A stretch of 64,000 nt of DNA from Nageia nagi (Eukaryota; Pinophyta). Where the stretch lies: contig JBITNC010000001.1 of assembly GCA_050084985.1 (NCBI GenBank), positions 178,870,001 to 178,934,000 of the forward strand, read 5' to 3'. A program made the translations under genes and the position numbers. The notes beneath the pieces are model-generated. The model worked only from the letters and a program-made list of their open reading frames with translations, was not told where the DNA came from and did not search any database. Below, piece after piece: positions 23,174 to 35,639 of this stretch (its first letter is position 1; every line of letters starts with the position of its first letter).

Positions 23174-23836
23174 TTGGTCTCTCTCCTTCTAGTATCTATC
23201 CCATGCAGAATTCATGGGTCTCCTTCATCACACTGCATGGCCTCTTTTCCATCATCCTTAGTGCTTCACATGTGAACCTCCTACAAGATTTGGTGAGTTA
23301 CCTAGAAGATTTCCTTGATAGGCTTTAGTCCTCCTTTATATCATTCATAGTCATCCATGAGTTTTACACACCATTACTCATGCTCTTGGTCATAATTCTT
23401 CACATGATTTTAATCCCAACTATGGGTATTTAACAAATTTTGGTCCTCTTCTTTTCAAACCATTATCTCATAATATCTTATACAAACTTCACATAAATAA
23501 ACAAAAGCAATGCAAATCAATGGCATGGGCTTCCTTCAAACCTCACCTAGCTATTTTCTCCTTCTCTTTGGCAAGTAGCCTCTCACAACATCTTCAATCT
23601 AAAGAGCAATTTTATTTTATTTCTTATATGATAAAAAATAGTATACCCTTAGGTATATCTCCTCTTATAGACAAAGATATCCTACTCTTTACAAGCATCC
23701 ACAAGATTGTTGTTTGTTGACTTCCATGTAGGTTACACAACACAATTTTGATGAAAGTCCTTGAAGAGCTTGATAAGTGCCTTCAAGACTTCATCTAATC
23801 TAACCCTATGACCAACTAAGCTCTGATACCATAATG
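23174..23836 (-). repeat. second copy of the element's 5' internal region
   Basis: It matches about 22165-22831 over some 660 bases, including CATGGGTCTCC-type, TTTGGTCCTCTTC and CACCATTACTCATGCTCTTG words and the primer-binding site. Both copies keep the same orientation, which indicates tandem duplication or unequal recombination. Confidence 0.82.
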
Positions 23837-24169
23837 TGAACTTGCACATTATTTATTACTAAATATAATTACATAGCTTTTTAGCTCATGAAAGAAGCTA
23901 CAAAACAATAATAGTTTTCACATATAAATACAAGGAATAACAACCAAAACTAGTCCCACACATTATAACCTCACAATAGTATGGATTGTTTATTTACATT
24001 CAAATATATTCCCTAGGGTATGGATAACAAATAGGATAACTATAGAATATGGTCAACCTTGACCAAATATTCCTCACATGCTAATGTTTAGGCTTAAGAA
24101 TATATAAGTCCTAATTAATTAATCATAATAACTTAGGACTTAGGAATAATGTTATTAATAGTTCCAATA
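23837..24169 (-). repeat. LTR C
   Basis: It matches LTRs A and B. The minus-strand start is near 24169 (TATTGGAACTATTAATAAC, with TG decayed to TA), and the end lies at 23837 beside TGGTATCAGAGC. Confidence 0.82.
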
Positions 24170-24699
24170 AGGAAAGCATGTCAAGATTACATATCAATAG
24201 CCGATACCTTACACTTTGATGTTTCTAAATTACACCTATTGATATTGGAATCTTGTTATCACTTGAGCAAACATCTATTATCTCATTCTTACATCGATAC
24301 ATGTTGGTGAATCTCATTCTTTAGGAATGTTCATGCTAATGCTAACATCCATTCCCACACTAAGCTTTTATATACTAGCACCATTCTTGCATTTCTTCTA
24401 TAGTTAACCTTGGGAATCATACAATAAGGTCACCTCTCTTTGATAAGTTCATTTGACATATACTCAATATAGAAATAGGCAAGGACACATAAGTATTTAT
24501 CTTTCACTTGATTCCTTTCTTTTTAGTGCTTGTAATTGTGTTTTATATCTTGACATCAATTTCATTTAATTATTTTACTATTATAATGTTAAATTCCCTT
24601 ATTCATATATGTTTATCTGATTTAATTAGCTTAAGTTTATCATATAATACATGTTTATGTGCTTTTAGTTCATTTAGCATAAAATCATAGGTGATACCA

Positions 24700-26578
24700 A
24701 AACACATATCAATGCAAATATTCAACCCAACCATGTTGTACCTCATAAAAATAAATTTTAACTATCAAGTGTGAGTGTTCCAAGCTCACCAAGCACCTCT
24801 ACAATACCAAAAAGTGAAAATGCTCCAAGCTCACCCAATGCATGAATGATGAACTAAGGTAATAAAGGTAAGATATGGTTAAAGGATCAACCATAAAATA
24901 AAATTATTTATGGTAATATGATGAGAAGAATCACAAGGAGCTAAATATAAGAATTACAAAATCTAGTCACAAGGCTAGAAAATATTCAATTCTATAGAGA
25001 TGAAGATAGTGTAGAACCAAAAGGTGAAATGGTAAACTATGCATTTTTCTCTTCTAGTTCAAATTATAATTCTAATTCAAAATATATAATTGTTTTTGAG
25101 TCATCTTGTTATGAAGAAGCTTATTCTAACTTTATTTGGATGTAAGCTTTGAAATAAGAGATTGATGCTATTGAAAAAAATGATACTTTGAAAATTTTTT
25201 AGTTTCCAAAGGAAAGAAAGTTGTTGGTTCCAAGTGTGTGTACAAGAAAAAATGCAAGAGTGATGGTAGCCTTAAAAGACATAAATTAAGGTAGATTGAA
25301 AAAGGATTCACACAATAGTATGGTATATATTTTGAGGAGACATTTGCACTTATAGAAAGGAAAATAATAAGAAGATTAGTGCTCTCTTTGGTTGTAGGAA
25401 AGAATTAAAAGGTTCATCACATGGATGTAAAGGGTTCCCTTATTAATGGTTAAATATATAAAGAAGTGTATGTTGAACCAAGTGTACAAGATCAAGAAGG
25501 CATTGTATGGGTTGAATTAAGCTCCAAGAACTTGATACATAAGATTAGATGGATACTTCAAGAGTGTGGGCTATAAAAAATGTGTAAGTGAGCCTACTTT
25601 GTATTTAAAAAATATGGATTTGATATTTTGGTTGTTCATTTGTATATATATGATTTGATCTTCATGGGAAATAATAGAAAGATGAACTAAGTATTCAAAA
25701 CTAAAATGATGTCTAAGTTTGAAATGAAGGACCTTAGTTTGATGAACTACTTCCTTGGATTAGAGGTGCATCAAAGAAAGGAAGAGTTATTTATGTGCTA
25801 GTCAAAATATACACCTGAAATGTTGAAGAAATTTATAATAGAGAATATATCTTCTATTTTAACACCCACAACCCATGAAGAACATCTTTACAAAGAAGAT
25901 GGAGTACCCAAGGTAAATAAGGAGTTTAGAAGTATTGTTTGAAGTCTCATATTTATAACAAATACAAGACCAAGTTTGCAATTTGATGTTTCATTAGTTA
26001 TAATATATATGAGTGATCCATCCATTATCCATATAAAGTAAACTAAGAGAATATGTAGGTATGTCAAGGGGAAAACCAATTTTGGAATACACTATTCATC
26101 TAATTCTAAATTCAAACTCATAGGTTTCATTTAGTGATTGGAATAGTGATTTAGATGATAGAAAGAGCATAAGTGGGAATTGCTTCACTCCTGGATAAGG
26201 TTTGGTATCATGGAGCTCTAGAAAATAACCCATTGTAGCTGTTTCAAGTATTAAAAATGAGTATATTGCAATGACAACTGTATGAAAAAAATAATTATGC
26301 ATGAGAAAGATGTTGAAGGAGATTGGAAAGAAAATTTAATTTTTGTATGACAATAAAAGTGTCATTAAGTTGGGATAAAACCCTATCCATCATTCCATAG
26401 CAAATTACTTTGATTTTAATACTCATTGCATTAAGGATTTGGTGGAGAAAGGGCTAGTTACATTGAGATATTGTTAAACCCAATACCAAGTGACATATAT
26501 CTTTACCAAAGCAATGGCTAAACCTTAATTTTTATTGATAAGATACTTGATCATTGGCCCTCTTACTATCAAGGGGGA
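24700..26578 (+). pseudogene. Ty1/Copia pol remnant (RT and RNase H) with polypurine tract
   Basis: On the plus strand the linker before RT is Ser/Pro-rich (24765-24840). RT blocks follow: EIDAIEKNDTLKIF, KVVGSKCVYKKKCKSDG, a degenerate QYGIYFEETFAL, HHMDVKGSLING and YFLGLEVHQRK, several after frameshifts. RNase H and the C-terminus follow with DRKSISGNCF, KSVIKLG, HSIANYFDFNTHCIKDLVEK and TYIFTKAMAKP. The polypurine tract AAGGGGGA lies at 26571-26578. gag, protease and integrase are missing upstream, where the acidic-ORF element adjoins. Many stops, so non-functional. Confidence 0.93.
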
Positions 26579-27000
26579 TTATAAAGAATTTTAAAGCATA
26601 AAAATAACTTAAACCAACTAAAAAATCCTAATTTTGATCTCACTATTTTAGTATTCACATCTCTATTTGAGAATTGGTGCAATGTAGACTAGTTAGGAAA
26701 TCAACCAACCAATTATAGAACTAGCCTACCAACTAATTCTGAGTTTTATATTTTTAATTTTTTCTTTATATTTTTGTTTCTTACTTTTGTAATTTGAATA
26801 TGAACCAAAAATTCAAATCACTCTCAGCCTACTAAATGTATATATTTCTCTTTCAAAGATATTTGGACTCCATTATTGAATGCATTCTTACCTTGAGTTG
26901 TAGAACTGAATTTAGCATTGGATTACTTATGTAATTCACTTATTAATTTGTGTTAAATCACTTAATATCCCAAAACCTATCCATATTTCCTATTATAAGA
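26579..27000 (+). repeat. probable 3' LTR of the Copia remnant
   Basis: The sequence immediately after the polypurine tract, starting TTATAAAGAATTTTAAAGC, is where the 3' LTR must begin. No second copy is in the window, so the right end is an estimate. Confidence 0.45.
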
Positions 27001-30000
27001 AAAGAAAATAAATTTTAAACATTTATCAAAGAGAAAGCTTATGCTTTATAAAAACACAATGCAACAATAATTCATGGGAGCTATTCCATACTAATTATTG
27101 TTAAACAAAAAGGCTATACATTTTTTTCCCATTTTCTTTATAAGGTATTCATACCTATATGCCATATCATTTGTAACTAAACCTATTACATTCTTGTATA
27201 AAATAGTTAGGCCATAGGGTGGGTGCAAAACTTTGATTCCTACTTTAGAGGAACTCAATGTAATTTAGATTTTTATAACATAGAATCGGGATCCTAGGTA
27301 TAGGACTAAGATCCTAGTTAGGCTTAGGATGTTGAATCTAATCAAGATCTCAATCTCTAAGATTTTGATACCTAGGATCCCAATACTTGAGATCTTTATA
27401 CCTATGATTCTAATACTCAAGATCCTAGGGTTAGTTTATTAACCATCATAGATACCTCCCCAACCATTTCACCTCTATCACCTACATTTCTCCAACAATG
27501 TGATGACTTACATAATTTTAGGAGCTATGATCCCAATCCCTAAAGTTTTCATCTACCCTTCAGCTTATCCCTATTGTGATCACCATTGTTCCCCCTTTAA
27601 GGTATGCCCTATAATCTCTCATCTAGTCTCTTTTTGGTTAAAAATAGTTGTTATAGAATCTAGTTTTACACATGAAAATTTCTTCTACTTTAACTTTTAT
27701 AGGGCCATTTTAGAATATATATTTTGTGCTTTTACACATGAAAATTGCTTCTACTTAAAATTGCTTCCCAAACCTTTTTTATTATTCCAAATTTTGCATA
27801 CTTGTCTTTCAGGGTATTCAAAACCATAACATTATATGTACAAATCTATTTTACACTAGTCGTATGAACATATTTACCTCTATCATGGACCAACCCAATG
27901 AAGATTAAATAGTCAAGATTTTAATGAAATTATAATTTTTATTTATTGAATTGATTAATATGCAAATGCAATGAGAACTAAATTATTTTTCTAGAGTTGT
28001 TGATAGCTTATATCTTTTTCAAGTTATGAAGTTGTGGAGTAACAAGTTTTTAGAGAGTGATCATGTGCTTGTATACTAGAGCTTGCACATGGAACTCATA
28101 AATTTAGAATATATGATTTTTATAGCATGTGTGTATATGAATGTCTATTCTAACTATAGCTTCATTTATATCATTTATGACCTAAATTAGCTTAGGTCCA
28201 AGTATTTTGAATAATTTGTTTGTAAATAAAATTCCTAAGAGTATTACCTAAACTAGCTATTTAAGATATTTATCTAACTTCCTAATATTACCTAAGACTA
28301 ACCCTAAACCCTAATTCTATATACATATGATAAATGGGGACACTTATGTATAATATGCAAGTGTTAGTAGGTTGAGAAGGGCCATATTATCATCATGGCA
28401 TTGTGGTCGATGACTAGGTTAATAGGTGGGTCACATCCTCATATAAGTGAGACCCTTCGTATTGATATGCTTCATGAACCAAACTCTAATTAACCATTTT
28501 ACTTAGCATAGGACTTGAATATGAACTCTAATGTAGTGTGGTAGGTTGTAATATTGAACTCATATAAGCATTGAAAGTCCTTTGGTGCTCTCACTTGGTA
28601 ATGAATATTATCTTGTATAAGTAGTATTTTCATATTTGCACATCCATAAGTACTCTTTTATGGATGTTCATACCCTCTTCCTAAGCTCCCATAATGGTAC
28701 ATACTAGAAGAGTTCAATAAAACCCTTATTATGGCCATGAATTCACATTAGGTCCAATCATTGTATTCCATGAAATTGTGTCTACATAATTCATCTTGTT
28801 AAATAATTCTTGGGCCTTGTGTATTCCTCCACATTTGTATACATATCCATAAGGGAATATTTTACCTCTTGATTAGTCTCCTAATCTGATTAAGACATAT
28901 TACAATTTCTATAGAGGTAGTAGAAAACTTGAAATGTATGCCCCAACTATAACATTCATATTTACCCAAGTTTGCAGTTCTTATGATAATTTTTCTCAAA
29001 TAATATTTGATTAAATCAAATGATAAATTATGATAAAAATGAATTTTGAATATGAATAAGAATATAAATATTTGTCAAAAGGGAGAATTTAGACAATTCC
29101 CTACATACACTTAAGCATATACAGTGAATTCACTCACTTATACAAGTTTAGAACACATATTTTCAAACTATTTGCAACCAAAATATGCTAGGTTTTCTTA
29201 TAAAAAGAATTTATTTTAAAAAATTTCCTCTAACATGACTTAACTTAAATATATAGGTTTCCTTAATCCTATTTGTCCCCATTGCCACCTTTTGAATATT
29301 TTTCTCCAAACTTTCTTGGTTTGTGTTAAAGCCCAAGACATGCATACAATTGGATTTTTTCCTTTGTTTTTATGCCTTTGCATACCCAATACTACTTGTG
29401 GTAACCTATCCTTCTTGGAGACCCTCCTCCTCTTCTCACTTCACATATTAAAATTTAGCACCTTTTTCATATTGGGATTCTCTTTCTTCTATGGAAAGTA
29501 CATAAATGAGGATGGAATCAAATTAAAAAATAATGAAGGATTTAGTAAGGATCACAAGTTACCTTAATCAAGTGAATAATTATTTCAGATGTATTTGTTA
29601 AGTTAAAGAGCATAACAACCACTCAAAGAGATGTGTTTTAGTTTTAAAAGTAATATTAGCCAAATGTTTTCCTCATCATCAAGTAACTCATCATATCAAT
29701 AAATTGATATTAATTAAGATGAAGTACCATGCACCTTAGACCTAGTTAAGAAGATTGTTTATCCTTGAAAAATCATACAAGTTTTTAAAAATTAACTTGT
29801 TGAAGCCATGATATGTAGAATCCTTCATTGGATTGGGATGATAGAACTACATTGGGGAGAACTAGGAAAAATTTTACCTAGAGCTATGAAATCAAGCAAC
29901 GAGTCTCATTGTTCTTATATATGGAATGTCTATAGAGTGGTTTACATTCAATAACATTAAACCAAATAAAAGGTCAATTTTGATAGAGAAACTTTATGCC

Positions 30001-30390
30001 TTAGGTCTCTTTGTAGACTTGACTATGTAAATATTGTTGTAAACTTGATTATGTAAATATCAATAATATCATGTGGATGTTCAAGTTTTAAATTTGTTAT
30101 TTTTGATTCATAGATTGCATTATGTTCTTTACTATTTATATTAATCTTTAAGTTTGATATATTGATTTTGAGTCATATATGTGAATTAAAAATTAGGTTG
30201 AGTTATGTTTTATTAAAACTCATTATAAATCTCATTTATTATGGGTGTTCGGTGAATATCAAATTATTAGCTTGATTTAATGTTGTCTATATTTGAACTA
30301 GATTGTTAGGAAATATAGATCTCTTTAAATTTAATGTAGTTATATTTATTCTTCTAAATGTTAATTCATACAGGTAACCTTTTATATATA
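27001..30390. other. AT-rich region without recognisable gene
   Basis: I found no convincing coding sequence. Short open frames at 27500-27829 and 29292-29567 show no domain. A cluster of GATCCTAG-type words with a 14-base inverted repeat lies at 27288-27381. Probably very old transposon remains. Confidence 0.5.
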
Positions 30391-30397
30391 TATGTCC

Positions 30398-32152
30398 ATG
30401 GATCCATCACAAAATAGCCCACCTCTTTTCCATGAGCCTCAAGAACCCCCATTACCTAAGGATGCATGTTTGTGAGAAAATATAGTTGAGAATGTCACCT
30501 CTATTCAGGGTAGGATTCAAGAGATACTACAACATAAGGTTATCACCCCACCTTACATAGTTTATAACTTTAATGCAAATCATATTTAATATAGTTACAT
30601 CCATAGCTCAGACCATACATGATTTTCATTCACATAAAGAGGAGAGGAGGAGGTATTACAGTGATGGCCTATACTAGATATAGATTGATGAGACTTATTG
30701 TATTAAAAAAGGGGATTTAGGTAAATATTTTAAGAATCCTAGAACTAGAGAACCAATGGCACCCACCCAAAAGAGAATTTCTATTTTTTGGTATAGGCAT
30801 GAGGTGAGCATTACACATTTTTGGGATTGATGGTGGATGGTATTTGATCATACACCACATAATGGTGGCAGTGAAGTACCATTTTATTTCATTAAATTTT
30901 TATGGGTGGAGTTTGTTATTGGAAAAAATCCCAATTATTTTGATATTCATGAGTTTCATGGTGTTGGTATGTGTAGTTCACAGTAGAGGTCGAGGGCATA
31001 AATTAATCCTAGAAAAGCTTCTCATGCCACACCTCTTTTTAGTCCTCTTAGAGCTTCTATACCTACAAATATCCATCATACAACCATAGTTTTATCCCTT
31101 ATATCATTGAGTTATATTATGGGGAACCTCACTGAACAAGCTGCTAATGTGGTAGATGAGTTCATTGAGGTTATAGGTGATGGTTCAAGACCTAATGTAG
31201 TTGGAGGGATTAGTAGATCACTTGAGATATCTACACTTCATAGATGTAGTGTTTTCCATGCAATATATCATGGATCCTCCACAACATCATATTTAGGATT
31301 ATTTATGCATTTTCTATTTAGTGATACTAAGTGTGAGGCATATAGGCATGGATATGCATCTATGGGTGATCACTTGGTCAACATATTGATTCCTTTGGAA
31401 GACATATACATGAGATAAATTTTGAACCATATATGGTATGCATATTATAATGTTTAAAAAAGTTTGCATGTGTGTAAATAAAATCATAAAATTTTAATAA
31501 AATTTGAATATTTATATATATGTACTTGCAAGTTGATCATGACACTTTTATGGTTTAATATATTTTTATTGATACCACATTTACTAGTGAGGCACATGGC
31601 TCACATATGCAGTCTATAGTGGTTGATCCTTCAAGCTCTTAGAATCCATTCATGATAATTTGTAATGCATTTTTATGATTAACTTTTTAAGATAGATGTG
31701 GTCATAAATTTATAATGATTAAGTTTAACTTTTTTAAGTTTCTTTTGATCTTTTGTAGAGCTTAGTTGACACCATTTTTTCTTGGGAGGTACATGACTTA
31801 TCAAAGTGGTATACAATGATTGTACCTTCATTTTCTTAGGAGGTGCATGAGTACTCATAAGAGTAGACTACACTAATTGTACCTTCAGTTTCTCACAAGG
31901 TGCATGACTCATGAGAGTGACCTATAGTGGTTGACCCTTCAATCTCTTAGCATGATATCATGGTAATTTATAAAAAAATTTAAAACATGTACTATACATA
32001 CATTTAATATGATAATTTATAAATATTAATTTGGATTGACTCTAAGTTTATTTATTTTGTACATCATGATATAGTTCCACATGATACATCACATGGAATG
32101 AAGAGGAGTCTCAACTATGATCCTTCATCTAGTTAGAACTAGTTCGATAGAT
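30398..32152 (+). pseudogene. decayed, possibly intron-containing gene of unknown family
   Basis: A start-like segment at 30398 (ATG, then SQNSPPLFHEPQEPPLPK) precedes one long plus-strand frame from about 30591 to 31418. That frame runs about 275 codons with only five internal stops (TAG, TAG, TGA, TAG, TAA). It includes RISIFWYRHEVSITHFW, HTPHNGGSEVPFYF, GNLTEQAANVVDEFIEV and LHRCSVFHAIYHGSSTT. Further right, segments at 31588-31665 and 31760-31970 carry 18-19-residue repeats of the type EVHD...IVVDPS, and the piece at 31760 is preceded by an AG and the repeat block is followed by a GT, like exon edges. The last piece (about 32068-32133) contains SHGMKRSLNYDPSSS. I do not recognise the family. 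It may be an unclassified transposon gene or a dead host gene. Confidence 0.5.
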
Positions 32153-32159
32153 AGATCAA

Positions 32160-33300
32160 TATCTAGGTGGATGGATTTATAGATGTCCATTTTTATTTTT
32201 TGAGTACATTTGGACTAGATCATGGACTACATGTATGTTGTTATTATTTTGATACTCTAGTACATGTTGTCAAGTGCATGTGTGTATGCCTAGTTTCTAG
32301 ATTATAACTAATATACATGTATTATATTTTTATCAACATTGATGGATGTTAATGGGTTGATATAGATATATATATATATATATCATACTATGTTGATAGA
32401 TTGATGCCTAGTGAACTAGCATAGATGTTTAATTTATGAATGAGATTCAAGTTTATGTTTTTGTTTATATTTGGATGTAATTAATATAAGTTCATTCAAA
32501 AACACTTAAACAAACTTAATAAAATTTACAACCAAGTAATGAAGTACAATTTAAAACATGTATAAATTTAAAGGTGGATTAGGCAATCTACAACTTACTT
32601 TCAATTTAATGTGAACATACAACTTAACTTAGGATTAATTTTTATACAACCTAAATTAATGACTTACTTAAGGTTAAAGGATGTGACAAAATACACCTAA
32701 TGTTCACATATTTAAACACCCTTAATAAAATTTACAACCTTGAGTAATGAAATACAACCATGTAATGAAATTTATGTAACCTTAATGAAATACAACCTTT
32801 AGGTAAGTCATAGTTTTTATTATATAAAATATAATATCTAAAGGTAGCTTATATACATTTATTTTCTAGTATCATCAAGTTAGTGTACTTATGAAGGTAC
32901 AACTCTTTAGACCTTATATTTTCATAGCTAGTTATCGACAATGGGGTAAGTTAAAGAGACTTTTACCAAGGCCAAGATAACTTGAACATGTCTTATCTTA
33001 TTAGGTAAAAATGCCTACCATACCATGATATAAAAAAGAGATGCCAACAAAAAAATAAATAAATATTCACACATTACATTATGTCCATGGAACTATAAAA
33101 ATGTATAAAAATGCATACACATCTTGTAAAAAAATTTATATCAATTTAAAGTGTTCAATGTATAAAACTAACATAATTTATATATTAAAATTATGTGTAC
33201 ATTCTCAAGAATATAAATAAATTAAATTTAAAAATTACCTTCTTATAAAAGGTCTAAAATATGATCATATTCTTCTGATACAAATAGTTCATCTTCAATT
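32160..33300. other. AT-rich region without recognisable gene
   Basis: A short (TA)n run lies near 32366-32383. Near-repeats of words such as AATGAAATACAACC and TTACAACC occur at about 32520-32800. I see no coding frame. Confidence 0.5.
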
Positions 33301-33339
33301 ATTATTTCTTGTTGATCATCATGGGCTTGTGAAGGTGTC

Positions 33340-35610
33340 AAAGATCTTTATTTCCATTCCTAAATTGATTATGTATTTTCACATGATTTTGAATCACTAT
33401 AATACAAGTCTCACAAAAACATGCAAGCTCCTTTATCCATATAGTCTAAGTGCTTAATTTTGAACTCCTCAATCAATGCCACTTTGTTGATCCATTGATT
33501 GTATCACAATTAAGATGATTAAGAATATTATCTTCTTCAAATAACCAAAAGTATCCTTGAATTGTAGAATTTTCACTTGATCCTATAGATAATGTTGTAC
33601 TACACCATTATATAAAATCATAAACATCTTTAAATTTACTTACATCACCAAATTTTAGTTGCTCTCTAGCAAGAGCTCTTTTAACACATGCACCTGCTCC
33701 ATCATGTTCTCCTTCACCATGTCCTGCTTTAATAAAACTCCATATATGTTCAATATTTTTTTTCTTTATAAACTCTACTTAACCAATAAAACATTTGTGA
33801 ATTTTTAAATTATCCCATATAATTATTTGACCATATGAAATGTTTTTCCATCTAAATTCCTCTTTCATCCAAATTATTATAAAATACCTTAAAATAATAT
33901 TGGACAAAATCTGATGAGTGTAATTGATTATCTTTAGAACTATCATCTGCATGTCTATATACAATATGGATGAAAATGGCAACTTGAACTAAATTATAAT
34001 GTTGAGATTGAATTTTTTCTTGCTGTTTAAGAATATATATTTTGGTAAATTCAACAACTGATAATATAGTTCCAAGTGGAAATGTGTTTCTACATTGACG
34101 AAATTGACTATCAAGACATCTAGCATTTTGGGAGTGTTTCACATATTTGCTAGATACTTTATCTTAAAATCATCCATGAATGTATGCACTTTAATGCTTT
34201 TTGTGATCAAATCAACATGCTTTCTAGTTTTTCCATCTTTCAAATTAGACTCAACATTATTGAATATTCTAACATCCATATCTTGTTGTCCAAATTCATG
34301 CATATTAATTTTATGCATACAATCTCCTACAAATGAAAAGTTTTGACATCTATCACATTATCTTGTAATACATTCATTTGAATAAAATGATTTCTCATGA
34401 GGAGGTGGACAAATCAAACTTGCTATAAACTCCTTGATGTTTTTAAGTGGTATATGAATATTGCATTCTTGCCTCAAATCATCAATATGCAACTTCCCAT
34501 GAATATTTCGAAAAGCATCATAATAATATCAGAATTGCATGAGTTTTGCAATAACATGTTAATATTTCCTTATTAATTCTGATATGCCAAATTTTTCATT
34601 TCTCAAATGGTCTTTGAATTATTTCAATATTAAATGGTTGTAACACTCCTCTTCTATAAATTGTTGATACAATTTAGTTTGAGTCATATCTAGTAGGTAT
34701 TTTGGATGAGATTCATGATATTTTGATCCAAGTTTTAATTTTAAAATATCTCTATAATGTTTTGATACCATTGTTCTATCATGCTAAAAAAATTCAATTA
34801 TAGCCTTGATCTCGCTAGTCAATTTCATGTCAGACCTTGGGAGTTTACCACTATAACTCCAACATTAGTTGATTGGATCACATTCAATAATTTATCTTCT
34901 CTTTACAACCCTTTTCATAGTTTTATGACTCACATATAATAATTCAATAACCTTTATTTTGTTTGAGGTTGTTTGTCTTACTAAAGCAATTTTTATAGCT
35001 CATCATGTTGCATTCTTATCTTTAGATCTACTCTTTTTTTTAATAGAACTAATGGCACTAGTAACACTAGACATAACTTGTTTAAGGGGTTCATATTTCA
35101 TGTTTGATTTCACATTAACTCCTAAGGTTGTCATTACCTTTCTCACTTTTTCATTCTCATTAATTGCAACATGAGTTGACATTGAACTCCTAAATCTTTA
35201 TCTTTGAAATATTCCTCATGTGTATTACTTGCAATATTCTTATATGTATCTAAGATAAAAGCTTATCTTCAATAAATTTATGTAAGATATTACCTTTCAT
35301 TTTCAAAAAAATGTTATATTTATCTTTCAAACGTGGATCTAGACATACCTAACGGATTCATTTCGAGAGGTGGATTGGTAGACATATATAATGGATTTGT
35401 ATTGATAGGTGTATTTGAATATTCTACATAGTCTTCTCTTCCACATGTATCACATACATTAATCTCTTGAATTTTCTCCTCCTCAATGTTCTCTTGGATT
35501 ATTTGCTATAGAATGTGATGCTTCCACATCCTCTTTCCTTAATCTACCTTTTTAAACATCTCTCTTCACTCTCTCTTTTTCATTGTGCATACTCTCTCTT
35601 TGCTTGTTTT
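33340..35610 (-). pseudogene. decayed transposase-like gene (GHGxGEHDGAGAC family)
   Basis: Minus-strand fragments in order: a Cys-containing start (INVCDTCGREDY, about 35430); SKDKNATW and KVIELLYVSHKTMKRVVKRR (about 35010-34890); LPRSDMKLTSEIKAIIEFF and HPKYLLDMTQTKLYQQFIEE (about 34840-34660); a zinc-ligand-like CITRxCDRCQNFSFVGDC (about 34370); HSQNARCLDSQFRQCRNTFP and KIQSQHYNLVQVAIFIHIVY (34142-33950); and IWSFIKAGHGEGEHDGAGAC followed by VKRALAREQ (about 33725-33650). The order and the last motif resemble a plant protein family that I believe has a DDE-type transposase-like fold (recall, not searched). Stops and frameshifts throughout. Confidence 0.65.
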
Positions 35611-35639
35611 TTTTTGATTATAACTTTCTCAAATTAATC

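Larger units (their letters stand above)
16710..24169 (-). mobile_element. non-autonomous Copia-like element with acidic ORF, partly duplicated in tandem
   Basis: Three related LTRs lie in one orientation: A (16710-16832 plus 19654-19879), B (22832-about 23173) and C (23837-24169). B and C are each followed on the minus strand by a primer-binding site, TGGTATCAAAGC (22815-22826) and TGGTATCAGAGC (23820-23831). A polypurine tract AAAGGGAAGA (19881-19890) precedes LTR A. The part between C and B (about 660 bases) matches the start of the part between B and A. The interior carries no gag-pol but has the decayed acidic ORF at 20046-21264, next to the polypurine tract. LTR A is split by the younger element at 16833-19653. 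Confidence 0.8.
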
